From the NCBI RefSeq assembly GCF_946481155.1, contig NZ_CAMLMK010000099.1, positions 1 to 9,464 of the forward strand: a stretch of 9,464 bases of DNA. Direction: 5' to 3'. The DNA is from an uncultured Flavobacterium sp. Its GTDB lineage: Bacteria > Bacteroidota > Bacteroidia > Flavobacteriales > Flavobacteriaceae. The notes below the pieces were generated by a model that saw nothing but the letters and a program-made list of their open reading frames with translations, was not told the DNA's origin and did no database searches. The number at the start of each line of letters is the position of its first letter. The stretch's first letter is position 1. Below, in pieces: positions 1 to 6,371 of this stretch. A program made the translations under genes and the position numbers.

Positions 1-639
1 GTTAGCGCTTTAGATAAATTATTCATCCTTCACGCAGACCACGAGCAAAACTGTTCAACTTCAACAGTAAGAATGGTAGGTTCATCGCATGCAGGTTTGT
101 TCGCGTCAATCTCAGCCGGAGTTTCTGCGCTTTGGGGACCACTGCATGGTGGTGCTAACCAGGCCGTATTGGAAATGTTGGAAGAAATCCAAAAAGATGG
201 CGGAGATGCTGATAAATTCTTAGCAAAAGCAAAAGATAAAAACGATCCGTTCCGTTTGATGGGCTTCGGACACCGTGTATACAAAAATTTCGACCCAAGA
301 GCGAAAATCATCAAGAAAGCGGCCGATGAAGTATTAGCTGAATTAGGCGTAAACGATCCAATTCTAAACATCGCTAAAAAATTAGAAGAATCTGCTTTAC
401 AAGATGAGTATTTCAAATCAAGAAACTTATATCCAAACGTAGATTTCTATTCTGGTATCATTTACCGTGCGTTAGGAATTCCAACAGATATGTTTACCGT
501 ATTATTCGCTATCGGACGTCTTCCGGGATGGATTGCACAGTGGAAAGAAATGCGCGTGAATAAAGAACCAATCGGTCGTCCGCGTCAAGTATATACAGGA
601 CATCCGTTGCGTCCTTTCAAAGGAATGAACGAAAGATAA
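1..639 (+). CDS. gltA: Citrate synthase, C-terminal part (5' end outside window)
   Basis: Citrate synthase condenses oxaloacetate and acetyl-CoA to citrate and CoA, the entry step of the TCA cycle, in the cytoplasm. The frame is open from base 1, so the 212 residues seen are roughly the C-terminal half of a protein that is about 430 residues in E. coli. Family signatures are intact: HADHEQNCS near residue 11, WGPLHGGAN with the catalytic His at residue 49 (E. coli His264), [14 protein letters not shown] with the second His at 91 (His305), and PNVDFYSG with the catalytic Asp at 148 (Asp362). The C-terminal RPRQVYTG motif is also present. These mark the long, bacterial type II form. The Met at base 73 lies inside the conserved core and is not a start. 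A terminator follows 30 bases after the stop, so the gene ends its transcription unit. Identification is very secure; nothing is odd except the truncation by the window. Confidence 0.97.
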   Translation, partial: VSALDKLFILHADHEQNCSTSTVRMVGSSHAGLFASISAGVSALWGPLHGGANQAVLEMLEEIQKDGGDADKFLAKAKDKNDPFRLMGFGHRVYKNFDPRAKIIKKAADEVLAELGVNDPILNIAKKLEESALQDEYFKSRNLYPNVDFYSGIIYRALGIPTDMFTVLFAIGRLPGWIAQWKEMRVNKEPIGRPRQVYTGHPLRPFKGMNER

Positions 640-669
640 TAATAACAGTAACTTGCTGTTTTTCAAAAG

Positions 670-693
670 CCTCACATTTGTGAGGTTTTTTTT
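670..693 (+). terminator. Rho-independent terminator of gltA
   Basis: CCTCACA (670-676) pairs with TGTGAGG (679-685) and is followed by eight T residues (686-693). The innermost pairs probably open to give a 4-nt loop. It lies 30 bases downstream of the citrate synthase stop. A weaker inverted repeat, AACAG (644-648) with CTGTT (656-660), lies just before it and also ends in T residues. Confidence 0.85.
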
Positions 694-739
694 GTTAATA
701 ACTTTTTGTTCTTTAAGAATAAAGAGACAGATTCGAGTT

Positions 740-747
740 TAGTTTTG
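740..747 (+). promoter_or_regulatory. Candidate -7 promoter element for the secreted-protein operon
   Basis: TAGTTTTG matches the Bacteroidota -7 consensus TAnnTTTG and lies 33 bases before the ATG at 781. No TTG is seen 17-23 bases upstream, so the -33 half is weak or absent. The leader between it and the start is A/T-rich and has no Shine-Dalgarno site, as is usual in this phylum. Confidence 0.5.
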
Positions 748-780
748 CGGCCTTAAACAAATTTTTAAATCAAAAAAACT

Positions 781-2625
781 ATGAAGAAAATTTTCTTTAT
801 TGCAGCCTTATTAAGTGCTATGGGTATGCAGGCGCAGCTAACACCTACAGGAACTGCTTATTATCCTACGAATACTTATACCAGTGGGGGTGCCGGAACA
901 GGCGGTTATTATAATACCAATGTGGGTTATAAAGCTGGTAACGATGTTCATTTCACCAGCAGCTATAGCAATACTTTTGTGGGTTATGGCGCTGGATCAG
1001 CTACTGAAGGAGGCGAGAATACCGGAATAGGACAAAATGCTTTAAAGTCGAATACTACTGGTATGTTTAACGTCGCTGTTGGTACGGGATCTATGTTAAG
1101 TAATACTACAGGATATTTCAATATTGCACTTGGTAGAAATGCATTGTCAGCAAATACTATCGGGTATAACAATATCTCTATAGGACAAGGCGCTTTAAGA
1201 ATCAATGACACAGGAGATAGAAATATTGCCATTGGTGGAAGCAGTCTCTGGTTCAATACCAGCGGAAAACGTAATATAGCAATTGGACTTTCCTCGGGAT
1301 ATAGTAACCAAACCGGAGAAGCAAACATATTTTTAGGAGAGGTTGCCGGTGGAGCATTGACTTCTGGTAATTGGAATTCATTTTTCGGACCTTATGCAGG
1401 TAGCAGCTTGACAAGTGGTCAGTACAATTTATTCGTTGGAGCCAGTGCAGGTAAGAATTTAACTGTTGGAAATTACAATGCTTTCTTCGGGAATGTTCAG
1501 CTGTCCGCAACACCTTCAACTGCTACGCAGGCGGGTAATGACACGTCAAGTACGATTATTTTTGCAGATGGTAACGCTAATCAAAGGCTTTTTATTCACT
1601 CTAACGGAAATACAGGTATCGGATTAGGGAATAATGTCATTCCTCAAAATAAACTGGAAATTAAAGGGGCATATAATAGTTCTGGATTGCGCTTCACTAG
1701 TTTGACAAATGCGGCTACTGCAAGTGCAAGTACTTCTGGTAAAGTTTTATCAGTTAATGCAACAGGAGATGTGATCTTGGTCAACGATTTGCAGGGTGTT
1801 GGCGGGAATGTGACAAATGTACTTGATTCCAGTGTTAATACAATGACCAGTACAGTTAACGGAGTTGCTGCAAATGCACCAATAGTGAATTCAGTTGTTA
1901 ATTCTATAAACCATGGGTCGTTAATCACTACTGTAAATGGAGTTCCAAGTAACAATCTTCAATTGCCAACTTTTGACGGCTCAGAAACTGTCATCCAGGC
2001 TGGGACTAATGTTGCAGTAACAGGAACTGGGACAGCCCTTAATCCATACATAATTTCTTCAACTGCGACTGGAGGTGATTGTAGTATTTATAATTGCAAT
2101 GGGACTATCGATACCTCTAATGACGTAGTTCAAGGTGTTAGGGTTGTTACTATGGGGCAGAACAACTTATTCTTTAATACCGCAGGAAGCAATTTTGCAG
2201 ACGGTACAACCGGAAGCGGAAGAGTATATATAGGCAACACAATGAATTTTCCATTATTGTCTACTACTCCTGAAAGTAAATACAGACTTTTAGTGGAAGG
2301 TGGAATCCTAACGGAAAAAATAAAGGTCGCCCTAAGAAGTTCTGTTAACTGGGCAGATTATGTTTTTGCTAATGATTACAAATTAATGCCGTTAGATGAA
2401 GTGGAAACTTTTGTTAAAGAAAACAAGCATTTACCTGGGGTTCCTTCTGCTGATAATTTAGTGAAAGAAGGTTTGGATTTAGGAGAAATGCAGGCGAAAC
2501 AAATGGAAAAAATTGAAGAGCTTACTTTATATGTAATCGAGCAAAACAAGCAAATCGAAAAGCAAGGAAAAGAAATTGAAGAGCTGAAAGCACAAATGAA
2601 GTCATTGTTAAATAAAAATAACTAG
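781..2625 (+). CDS. Secreted repeat protein, beta-roll adhesin/tail-fibre-like
   Basis: The 614-residue protein starts with a Sec signal peptide (residues 1-19, cleavage likely after MGMQAQ). Residues 45-241 are a tandem array. From residue 80 there are nine consecutive 17-residue units of the form N-x-(A/F)-(I/V/L/F)-G-x-x-A-x-x-x-x-T-x-G-x-x, with two irregular units before and a partial one after. Such NxAIG repeats resemble left-handed beta-roll heads of trimeric YadA-type adhesins and repeats in phage tail fibres. The region around residues 275-335 (NTGIGLG, KLEIKG, GLRFTSLTN, GKVLSVNATGDVILV) resembles segments of tail-fibre-like proteins. The C-terminus (about 515-614) has a segment widespread in Bacteroidota surface proteins (WADYVF at 524, HLPGVPSA at 550, LGEMQ), then a coiled coil rich in Glu, Lys and Gln. 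No T9SS sorting tail, lipobox or outer-membrane anchor is seen. Trimerisation and adhesion are inferences. The next gene starts 2 nt downstream, so the two are probably co-expressed. Confidence 0.8.
   Translation: MKKIFFIAALLSAMGMQAQLTPTGTAYYPTNTYTSGGAGTGGYYNTNVGYKAGNDVHFTSSYSNTFVGYGAGSATEGGENTGIGQNALKSNTTGMFNVAVGTGSMLSNTTGYFNIALGRNALSANTIGYNNISIGQGALRINDTGDRNIAIGGSSLWFNTSGKRNIAIGLSSGYSNQTGEANIFLGEVAGGALTSGNWNSFFGPYAGSSLTSGQYNLFVGASAGKNLTVGNYNAFFGNVQLSATPSTATQAGNDTSSTIIFADGNANQRLFIHSNGNTGIGLGNNVIPQNKLEIKGAYNSSGLRFTSLTNAATASASTSGKVLSVNATGDVILVNDLQGVGGNVTNVLDSSVNTMTSTVNGVAANAPIVNSVVNSINHGSLITTVNGVPSNNLQLPTFDGSETVIQAGTNVAVTGTGTALNPYIISSTATGGDCSIYNCNGTIDTSNDVVQGVRVVTMGQNNLFFNTAGSNFADGTTGSGRVYIGNTMNFPLLSTTPESKYRLLVEGGILTEKIKVALRSSVNWADYVFANDYKLMPLDEVETFVKENKHLPGVPSADNLVKEGLDLGEMQAKQMEKIEELTLYVIEQNKQIEKQGKEIEELKAQMKSLLNKNN
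913..1503 (+). repeat. Tandem 51-bp coding repeats (17-residue beta-roll units)
   Basis: Nine in-frame 51-nt units run from 1018 to 1476, preceded by two irregular units of 19 and 16 residues (913-1017) and followed by a partial unit to 1503. Every full unit begins with Asn and has Gly at positions 5 and 15. The nucleotide copies are well diverged, so this is an old protein-level repeat and not a recent tandem expansion. The first six units are close to NxxIGxxALxxNTTGxx. The last three shift to N-x-F-x-G-x-x-A-G-x-x-L-T-x-G. Confidence 0.85.
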
Positions 2626-2627
2626 TA

Positions 2628-4547
2628 ATGAAAAAGGTACTTAAATATATCTTGCTTTTATGCCTGATTTTTAGTTCTTTTTCCGTTTCTGCACAGCTGA
2701 ATGAATATCTGGATGATGAGAAAGACAGAATAGTTCAAGTTGGGATAACTGAAGTTGAGATTGAAGATTTTATATCCGATAATCTAATGGGCTATTCCTT
2801 GGATCAATCTGTAATTGATGAAATAGTAAATCATCTTCATGAAGAAGGAATCGATTCTGAGCCTGAAATCCAAAGCGCGTTATTGGCAAGAAAAAAAGAG
2901 GAACTTAGGCAGTTGTTTTTCAATCAGAACTCTGAAACACTTCAATATTATACGGCTACAGAAGTTCCGGAAAGCTTAAGGCTGACCTGTATTAATGGTG
3001 GTTTTGAGCAGAATCCAGCCGTTGGTGGATATTCATTCGGATCGAGAGTTGGAACTATAAATGGCTGTGCTACCCCTGGTCAAATAGCTAACATAACACC
3101 AGTTACGAACAATTTTGCGGCTAATAGTTCTGTTATTTCTGATCAGAATGCCGGTTACCTTCAATTCGATCCTGGTCTGAATTCTGCGCAATATGGTTTT
3201 ATACAGGTTCCTACATTATCTCCAAATGGAGGCCATCGTTCTATTAAATTGAATAACAATACTGCCGGGTCAGGGGTAACTTCAATGCATAGAAATCTGT
3301 CGATAGGTCCCAATGATGATTTTATCGAATATGAATTTTCCCTGTTCCTTCAGGATAGTGGTCACTTTGATAATCAGAGGCCATCTTTTAGAGTAGATTT
3401 AATTATTGGAGGAAATGTTGTTAGTACACGTTGTTATACTGCGAGACCAAATTGTTTGTATAATACGGCTCATCCAATTAATGCTCCGGCAGGGTTTACT
3501 GCTAGTGATGTTTTTTTTACAGGTTGGAGATGTGATCGTATAGATGTGTCTAATTTTAGAAACACTCCTAACGCTACTTTACGATTTACAATCACTGATT
3601 GTTCACAGTCGGGTCATTACGGTACAGTTTACATAGATAACATATGCAATTATTCATGTCCTACGCCGGCACATGGGTCATTAATGATTAACCCGTTACA
3701 GAATTGTGATTCATTAAATAATTATCAGGTTTGTGGTAGTTTTATTCCGCCGGTAGATTCAATGTTGAGTACTTTGAATATTAGCGGTTCACAGAATGGT
3801 AGTCCTTTCATTGCAATTCCCGGAGCGGTTTTGACTGTTACAGGAAACGGTTATTGTTTTGCAATTCCCCCAGCTTTTTTTGGAAGTAATCCAAATGGCA
3901 ATAATTTTCAATTTCAAATAACAGCCAATTTCGTTCAGACCTGCCCTTTAGGAAGCTTTGCTATGAGTAATACTGCATTTGCCAATATTACTTTAAGTAA
4001 TTGCTGTCAGCCTACTTTGACAACATCTGGAGCAATAGGTACAATGGTTCGTCAAGAAAGATCAGACTGGATAAAATCAACTAACTTGATCACTTTTGGA
4101 AACGGCATTCAAGGTGATGGTGTTGTATACCATGCAGGCAACTATGTTGAATTGCTGCCAGGATTTGAAGCTGCTAGGGGTTCCCAGTTTAGTTCATATG
4201 TACAAGATTGCTCAGGTACTTATGTATACAAAAATGATGGGTATGAAGTAGTGAATAGTGACGAAATACAAATTGTTGAAGATGATAAAATCGATTTAGT
4301 TAAGAATGTTTTTGAATTAAGAATTTATCCTAACCCGACAAAAGGATTGGTGACAATTTCTTCAGGTGAGAAAATCATTCAAACTGTAACAGTAAACTCT
4401 ATTGATGGAAAGTCCAGAACCTTCCGAAATCCAGAGCTTGCTCATGATTTTAAAATCGATATGAGTGGTTTTGCAGACGGGATTTACATCTTATCTGCGG
4501 AAACTACAGATGGCTATATAATTAACAGCAAGTTGATAAAGAACTAA
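2628..4547 (+). CDS. Type IX secretion cargo protein, Cys-rich, T9SS type A sorting tail
   Basis: The 639-residue protein has a Sec signal peptide (about 1-23, ending SVSAQ). A charged, probably helical segment of about 90 residues follows (24-115). Next is a Cys-rich beta region (about 120-345) opening with CINGGFEQNP. It has an alternating beta pattern and a closing VYIDNICNYSC, suggestive of a jelly-roll ligand-binding module. A second Cys-containing region covers 345-462. Residues 475-530 (ITFGNGIQGDGVVYHAGNYVELLPGFEA) match a short beta module often found just before T9SS tails. The last 76 residues are a Por/T9SS type A sorting domain: YPNPT at 567-571, FADGIYIL, and a terminal KLIKN. 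Such proteins cross the inner membrane by Sec and the outer membrane by T9SS, then are released or attached to the surface. No catalytic motif was recognised, so the ligand is unknown. Its ATG follows the upstream TAG by 2 nt, so it probably depends on upstream transcription and translation. Confidence 0.88.
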   Translation: MKKVLKYILLLCLIFSSFSVSAQLNEYLDDEKDRIVQVGITEVEIEDFISDNLMGYSLDQSVIDEIVNHLHEEGIDSEPEIQSALLARKKEELRQLFFNQNSETLQYYTATEVPESLRLTCINGGFEQNPAVGGYSFGSRVGTINGCATPGQIANITPVTNNFAANSSVISDQNAGYLQFDPGLNSAQYGFIQVPTLSPNGGHRSIKLNNNTAGSGVTSMHRNLSIGPNDDFIEYEFSLFLQDSGHFDNQRPSFRVDLIIGGNVVSTRCYTARPNCLYNTAHPINAPAGFTASDVFFTGWRCDRIDVSNFRNTPNATLRFTITDCSQSGHYGTVYIDNICNYSCPTPAHGSLMINPLQNCDSLNNYQVCGSFIPPVDSMLSTLNISGSQNGSPFIAIPGAVLTVTGNGYCFAIPPAFFGSNPNGNNFQFQITANFVQTCPLGSFAMSNTAFANITLSNCCQPTLTTSGAIGTMVRQERSDWIKSTNLITFGNGIQGDGVVYHAGNYVELLPGFEAARGSQFSSYVQDCSGTYVYKNDGYEVVNSDEIQIVEDDKIDLVKNVFELRIYPNPTKGLVTISSGEKIIQTVTVNSIDGKSRTFRNPELAHDFKIDMSGFADGIYILSAETTDGYIINSKLIKN

Positions 4548-4551
4548 AAAC

Positions 4552-4581
4552 AAAAAGTCCCGATTTATCGGGACTTTTTTT
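4552..4581. terminator. Bidirectional Rho-independent terminator
   Basis: AGTCCCGA pairs perfectly with TCGGGACT across the loop TTTA (4564-4567). An A-run flanks the left side and a T-run the right, so the hairpin works on either strand. It lies between the convergent ends of the T9SS cargo gene (stop at 4547) and the minus-strand LEA-like gene (stop at 4599). Confidence 0.9.
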
Positions 4582-4598
4582 ATGACTGTAAATTAAAA

Positions 4599-5168
4599 TT
4601 ATTCGGAACCCTTATAATCGTCAGGGATTTTCCCTAGGGCATTTCCGGATACGTCTTCTATTTTATCTTCCACTTTTTCAATGACATGTGTGGCATTTTC
4701 CTTCGTGGCGGCAGCTTTTTCTTCTACCCAATCCGAAGCGCGTTGGCTTTCTTCTTCAACATTTTCCGCTACATTTGATACCGTAGCTTTTACTTCGGTC
4801 GCTTTGTCCTTGGCCCAGTCCGACGTATTGCTTTCTGTCGAGCCTTTAAATTTATCTTCAGCTTTATCAACCATATTTGATATGGCTTCTTTAGCATCGC
4901 CGGCTTTGTCTTCTACCCAGTCCGCAGCGTGGGCCGCTTTTTCTTTCGCCGCTTCAATGAAATTATCCATTCTGTCCGGAATGTCCAGCTCTTCCAGTTT
5001 GTGTGATGCTTGTTCTGCAGCATCAGAAACTTTTTCAACAACGTTTTTAGAAAATGATTCCACTTTATTTGCCGCTGATTCAGTTGCATTCGAAACATTT
5101 TCTCCTACTTTTTCGGTACTTTCTTTAGCTTTTCCGAAAAGTGAACTAAAAAAACTTGATAAGCTCAT
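4599..5168 (-). CDS. LEA-like/apolipoprotein-like hydrophilic helical protein
   Basis: The 189-residue protein has no cysteine and is dominated by Ala, Glu, Lys, Asp and Ser in amphipathic helical pattern. It begins with a short hydrophobic stretch (MSLSSFFSSLFG) that is too weak for a clear signal peptide or membrane anchor. Helical segments with heptad/11-mer character follow, for example EKVGENVSNATESAANKVES at about 19-38. From residue 83 there are three related units, each starting with DW (83, 117, 146; steps of 34 and 29 residues) in the pattern DWxx(D/E)KAxxxK. Such composition is typical of group 3 LEA proteins and of YtxH/apolipoprotein-like stress proteins, which shield membranes or proteins during desiccation, osmotic or cold stress. 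That role is inferred from composition, not from a specific motif. It is a single-gene unit, divergent from the arginase gene, with its own promoter candidate and a shared terminator at its 3' end. Confidence 0.75.
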   Translation of the reverse strand: MSLSSFFSSLFGKAKESTEKVGENVSNATESAANKVESFSKNVVEKVSDAAEQASHKLEELDIPDRMDNFIEAAKEKAAHAADWVEDKAGDAKEAISNMVDKAEDKFKGSTESNTSDWAKDKATEVKATVSNVAENVEEESQRASDWVEEKAAATKENATHVIEKVEDKIEDVSGNALGKIPDDYKGSE

Positions 5169-5185
5169 AATTTCTATATTTTTAT

Positions 5186-5193
5186 CAAATATA
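5186..5193 (-). promoter_or_regulatory. Candidate -7 promoter element of the LEA-like gene
   Basis: On the minus strand the bases read TATATTTG, a full match to TAnnTTTG, 17 bases upstream of the ATG. Transcription would begin about 10 bases before the start codon, giving a very short leader. No clear -33 TTG was found at the expected spacing. Confidence 0.5.
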
Positions 5194-5235
5194 GTAAAAA
5201 ATAGCTTAAGAATTAACTTATAATTCGTGAAATTG

Positions 5236-5267
5236 GTGTTAATTTACACTGTAAAGCCCATTCAGTG
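5236..5267. promoter_or_regulatory. Overlapping inverted repeats between divergent genes
   Basis: GTGTTAATTTACAC (5236-5249) is a 14-bp palindrome with one mismatched pair. It overlaps a second inverted repeat, CACTG (5247-5251) with CAGTG (5263-5267). Both lie near the middle of the 245-bp space between the LEA-like gene and the arginase gene, between their two outward-facing promoter candidates. They could be an operator, but short inverted repeats also arise by chance in A/T-rich DNA. The rest of this intergenic stretch holds only the promoter and leader elements listed separately. Confidence 0.25.
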
Positions 5268-5333
5268 CTAATTAGTTAACAATTCAGCAAGCTTATTTTC
5301 AAGTAAGTTTTTCTTTTATCGAAGCCCTTTTTC

Positions 5334-5341
5334 TATATTTG
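5334..5341 (+). promoter_or_regulatory. Candidate -7 promoter element of the arginase-ctlX operon
   Basis: TATATTTG matches TAnnTTTG exactly and is identical to the octamer proposed for the divergent LEA-like gene. Transcription would start near 5347, giving a leader of about 65 bases before the arginase ATG. No good -33 TTG is seen at 17-23 bases upstream. Confidence 0.5.
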
Positions 5342-5349
5342 TCAAAAGA

Positions 5350-5390
5350 CCAATAAACGATGGAAATGCTTTGTAAAAAGCAATTATTGG
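5350..5390 (+). promoter_or_regulatory. Predicted stem-loop in the arginase mRNA leader
   Basis: An outer 7-bp stem pairs CCAATAA (5350-5356) with TTATTGG (5384-5390). An inner 6-bp stem pairs TGCTTT (5367-5372) with AAAGCA (5377-5382), closed by the tetraloop GTAA. The two are joined by an asymmetric internal loop of 10 bases on the 5' side and 1 on the 3' side. The hairpin would begin only a few bases after the predicted transcription start and contains the start codon of the 15-codon upstream ORF. It has no T-tract, so it is not an intrinsic terminator. It may stabilise the mRNA or control translation. Confidence 0.35.
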
Positions 5391-5407
5391 AAATGAATCA
5401 GAAATAA
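5360..5407 (+). CDS. Possible 15-residue upstream ORF in the arginase leader
   Basis: ATG at 5360 opens a frame of 15 codons (MEMLCKKQLLEMNQK) ending in TAA at 5405-5407, six bases before the arginase ATG. It is in the same frame as arginase, separated by that single stop codon. There is no visible ribosome binding site, but that is normal here. It has two adjacent Lys codons and no Arg run, so a classic arginine attenuation peptide is not obvious. It may be a real leader peptide or a chance frame. Confidence 0.2.
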   Translation: MEMLCKKQLLEMNQK

Positions 5408-5413
5408 GTTCCT

Positions 5414-6367
5414 ATGGATAAAAAAATTGTTTTTTTAATTAATCAATCAGAAATAACGGCAGGAACACGCGGAGCATCATTAGGCCCAGATGCAGTAATG
5501 ACAGCGGCCCGGAAAAAAGGGAGTCTGCTTTTTGGCGAGCATCAGGTTGAAAAACTCAAAAACGTAAATGAATTACTGGACAAGCCGACAAATCATCAAT
5601 TTGCCAAACGTATTGAAGGCCTGGTAGAAGTTTATTCCGAATTAAATCAGAAAGTAGCTGCCATCTTAAATGAAAATGCATTTCCCTTCCTTTTAGCAGC
5701 CGATCACGGTTCAGCAGGCGGAACTATTGCAGGAATCAAGTCGGCTTTTCCCAACAAGCGCCTGGGAGTGGTTTGGATCGATGCCCACGCCGATATTCAC
5801 ACACCTTATACGACTCCTTCCGGAAATATGCACGGAATGCCTTTGGCAACAGCCCTGAATGTAGATAATCTGGAATGTAAAAAAAACGAAGTTGACGAAG
5901 AAACCGTTTCGTATTGGAACCGACTGAAACAAACAGGCGGCATCTTCCCAAAAATCAATCCTGAAGATTTAGTTTATATAGCTGTAAGAGATACGGAAGA
6001 ACAGGAAGACGCGATTTTAAATCGTTTGGCTGTCCGGAATTATGAAGTGACTGAAGTCCGTTCAAAAGGAGTTTCACTCATAATGAAGGAAATCGACCAA
6101 AAATTAAGTGATTGCGATTGTATTTATGTTTCTTTTGATGTTGATTCGATGGATCCCGATTTAACTTCCCATGGTACAGGAACGCCGGTAAAAAATGGAT
6201 TGAAACCTGAAGAAGCCAAGGAAATGTTGGTTCATTTGGCTAAAAATGATAAAACGATTTGCATGGAAGTAGTGGAGATTAATCCTTGTCTGGATGAAAA
6301 GATAAATACAATGGCAGAAGTGACGCTGGATATTATTGAGGCAATAACAGAAACATTAAAAAAATAA
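5414..6367 (+). CDS. Arginase family protein (ureohydrolase)
   Basis: Arginase hydrolyses L-arginine to L-ornithine and urea in the cytoplasm, using a binuclear manganese centre. The 317-residue protein matches the family in length and order of motifs. All six expected metal ligands are present: His98 (AADHGS), Asp123, His125 and Asp127 (WIDAHADIH), and Asp242 and Asp244 (SFDVDSMDPD). The substrate-loop His140 (SGNMHGMP) and the late Glu288 (MEVVEINP) are also kept. Two places differ from textbook arginases: GGDHS is AADHG, and the Asn that normally follows the DAHxDI motif is His129. These might be typical of this lineage, or might mean a related guanidino substrate. The N-terminus is short and natural at this ATG. 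The gene is followed after 4 nt by a CtlX-type hydrolase, which supports arginine/citrulline catabolism as the role. The leader carries a predicted stem-loop and an upstream ORF. Confidence 0.9.
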   Translation: MDKKIVFLINQSEITAGTRGASLGPDAVMTAARKKGSLLFGEHQVEKLKNVNELLDKPTNHQFAKRIEGLVEVYSELNQKVAAILNENAFPFLLAADHGSAGGTIAGIKSAFPNKRLGVVWIDAHADIHTPYTTPSGNMHGMPLATALNVDNLECKKNEVDEETVSYWNRLKQTGGIFPKINPEDLVYIAVRDTEEQEDAILNRLAVRNYEVTEVRSKGVSLIMKEIDQKLSDCDCIYVSFDVDSMDPDLTSHGTGTPVKNGLKPEEAKEMLVHLAKNDKTICMEVVEINPCLDEKINTMAEVTLDIIEAITETLKK

Positions 6368-6371
6368 GTTT

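Noticed and set aside
73..75. Met codon at 73 as the start of citrate synthase
   Set aside because: The frame is open and clearly homologous from base 1 ([13 protein letters not shown]), so this Met is internal.
644..660. AACAG/CTGTT hairpin as a separate regulatory element
   Set aside because: The stem is only 5 bp and sits just before a stronger terminator. It is at most an auxiliary part of it.
984..1328. Open minus-strand frame opposite the repeat gene
   Set aside because: It is produced by the periodic codons of the plus-strand repeats. It has no promoter, no family match, and its own repeat pattern mirrors the sense gene.
1018..1476. Possible CRISPR or DNA satellite array because of the 51-bp period
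   Set aside because: The period is a multiple of three, the frame is open throughout, and conservation is at the protein level with diverged nucleotides and no spacers.
781..2625. Prophage tail-fibre gene
   Set aside because: There is a Sec signal peptide and no phage structural, lysis or integrase gene nearby. The partner gene is a T9SS cargo. Tail-fibre-like modules are common in Bacteroidota surface proteins.
4681..5223. Plus-strand frame of 180 codons opposite the LEA-like gene
   Set aside because: The Ser/Ala-rich translation is the antisense shadow of a low-complexity gene. The minus-strand product has the better start, promoter and terminator.
5268..5280. CTAATTAG and GTTAAC palindromes
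   Set aside because: They are 8 and 6 bp, A/T-rich, and expected by chance in such an interval.
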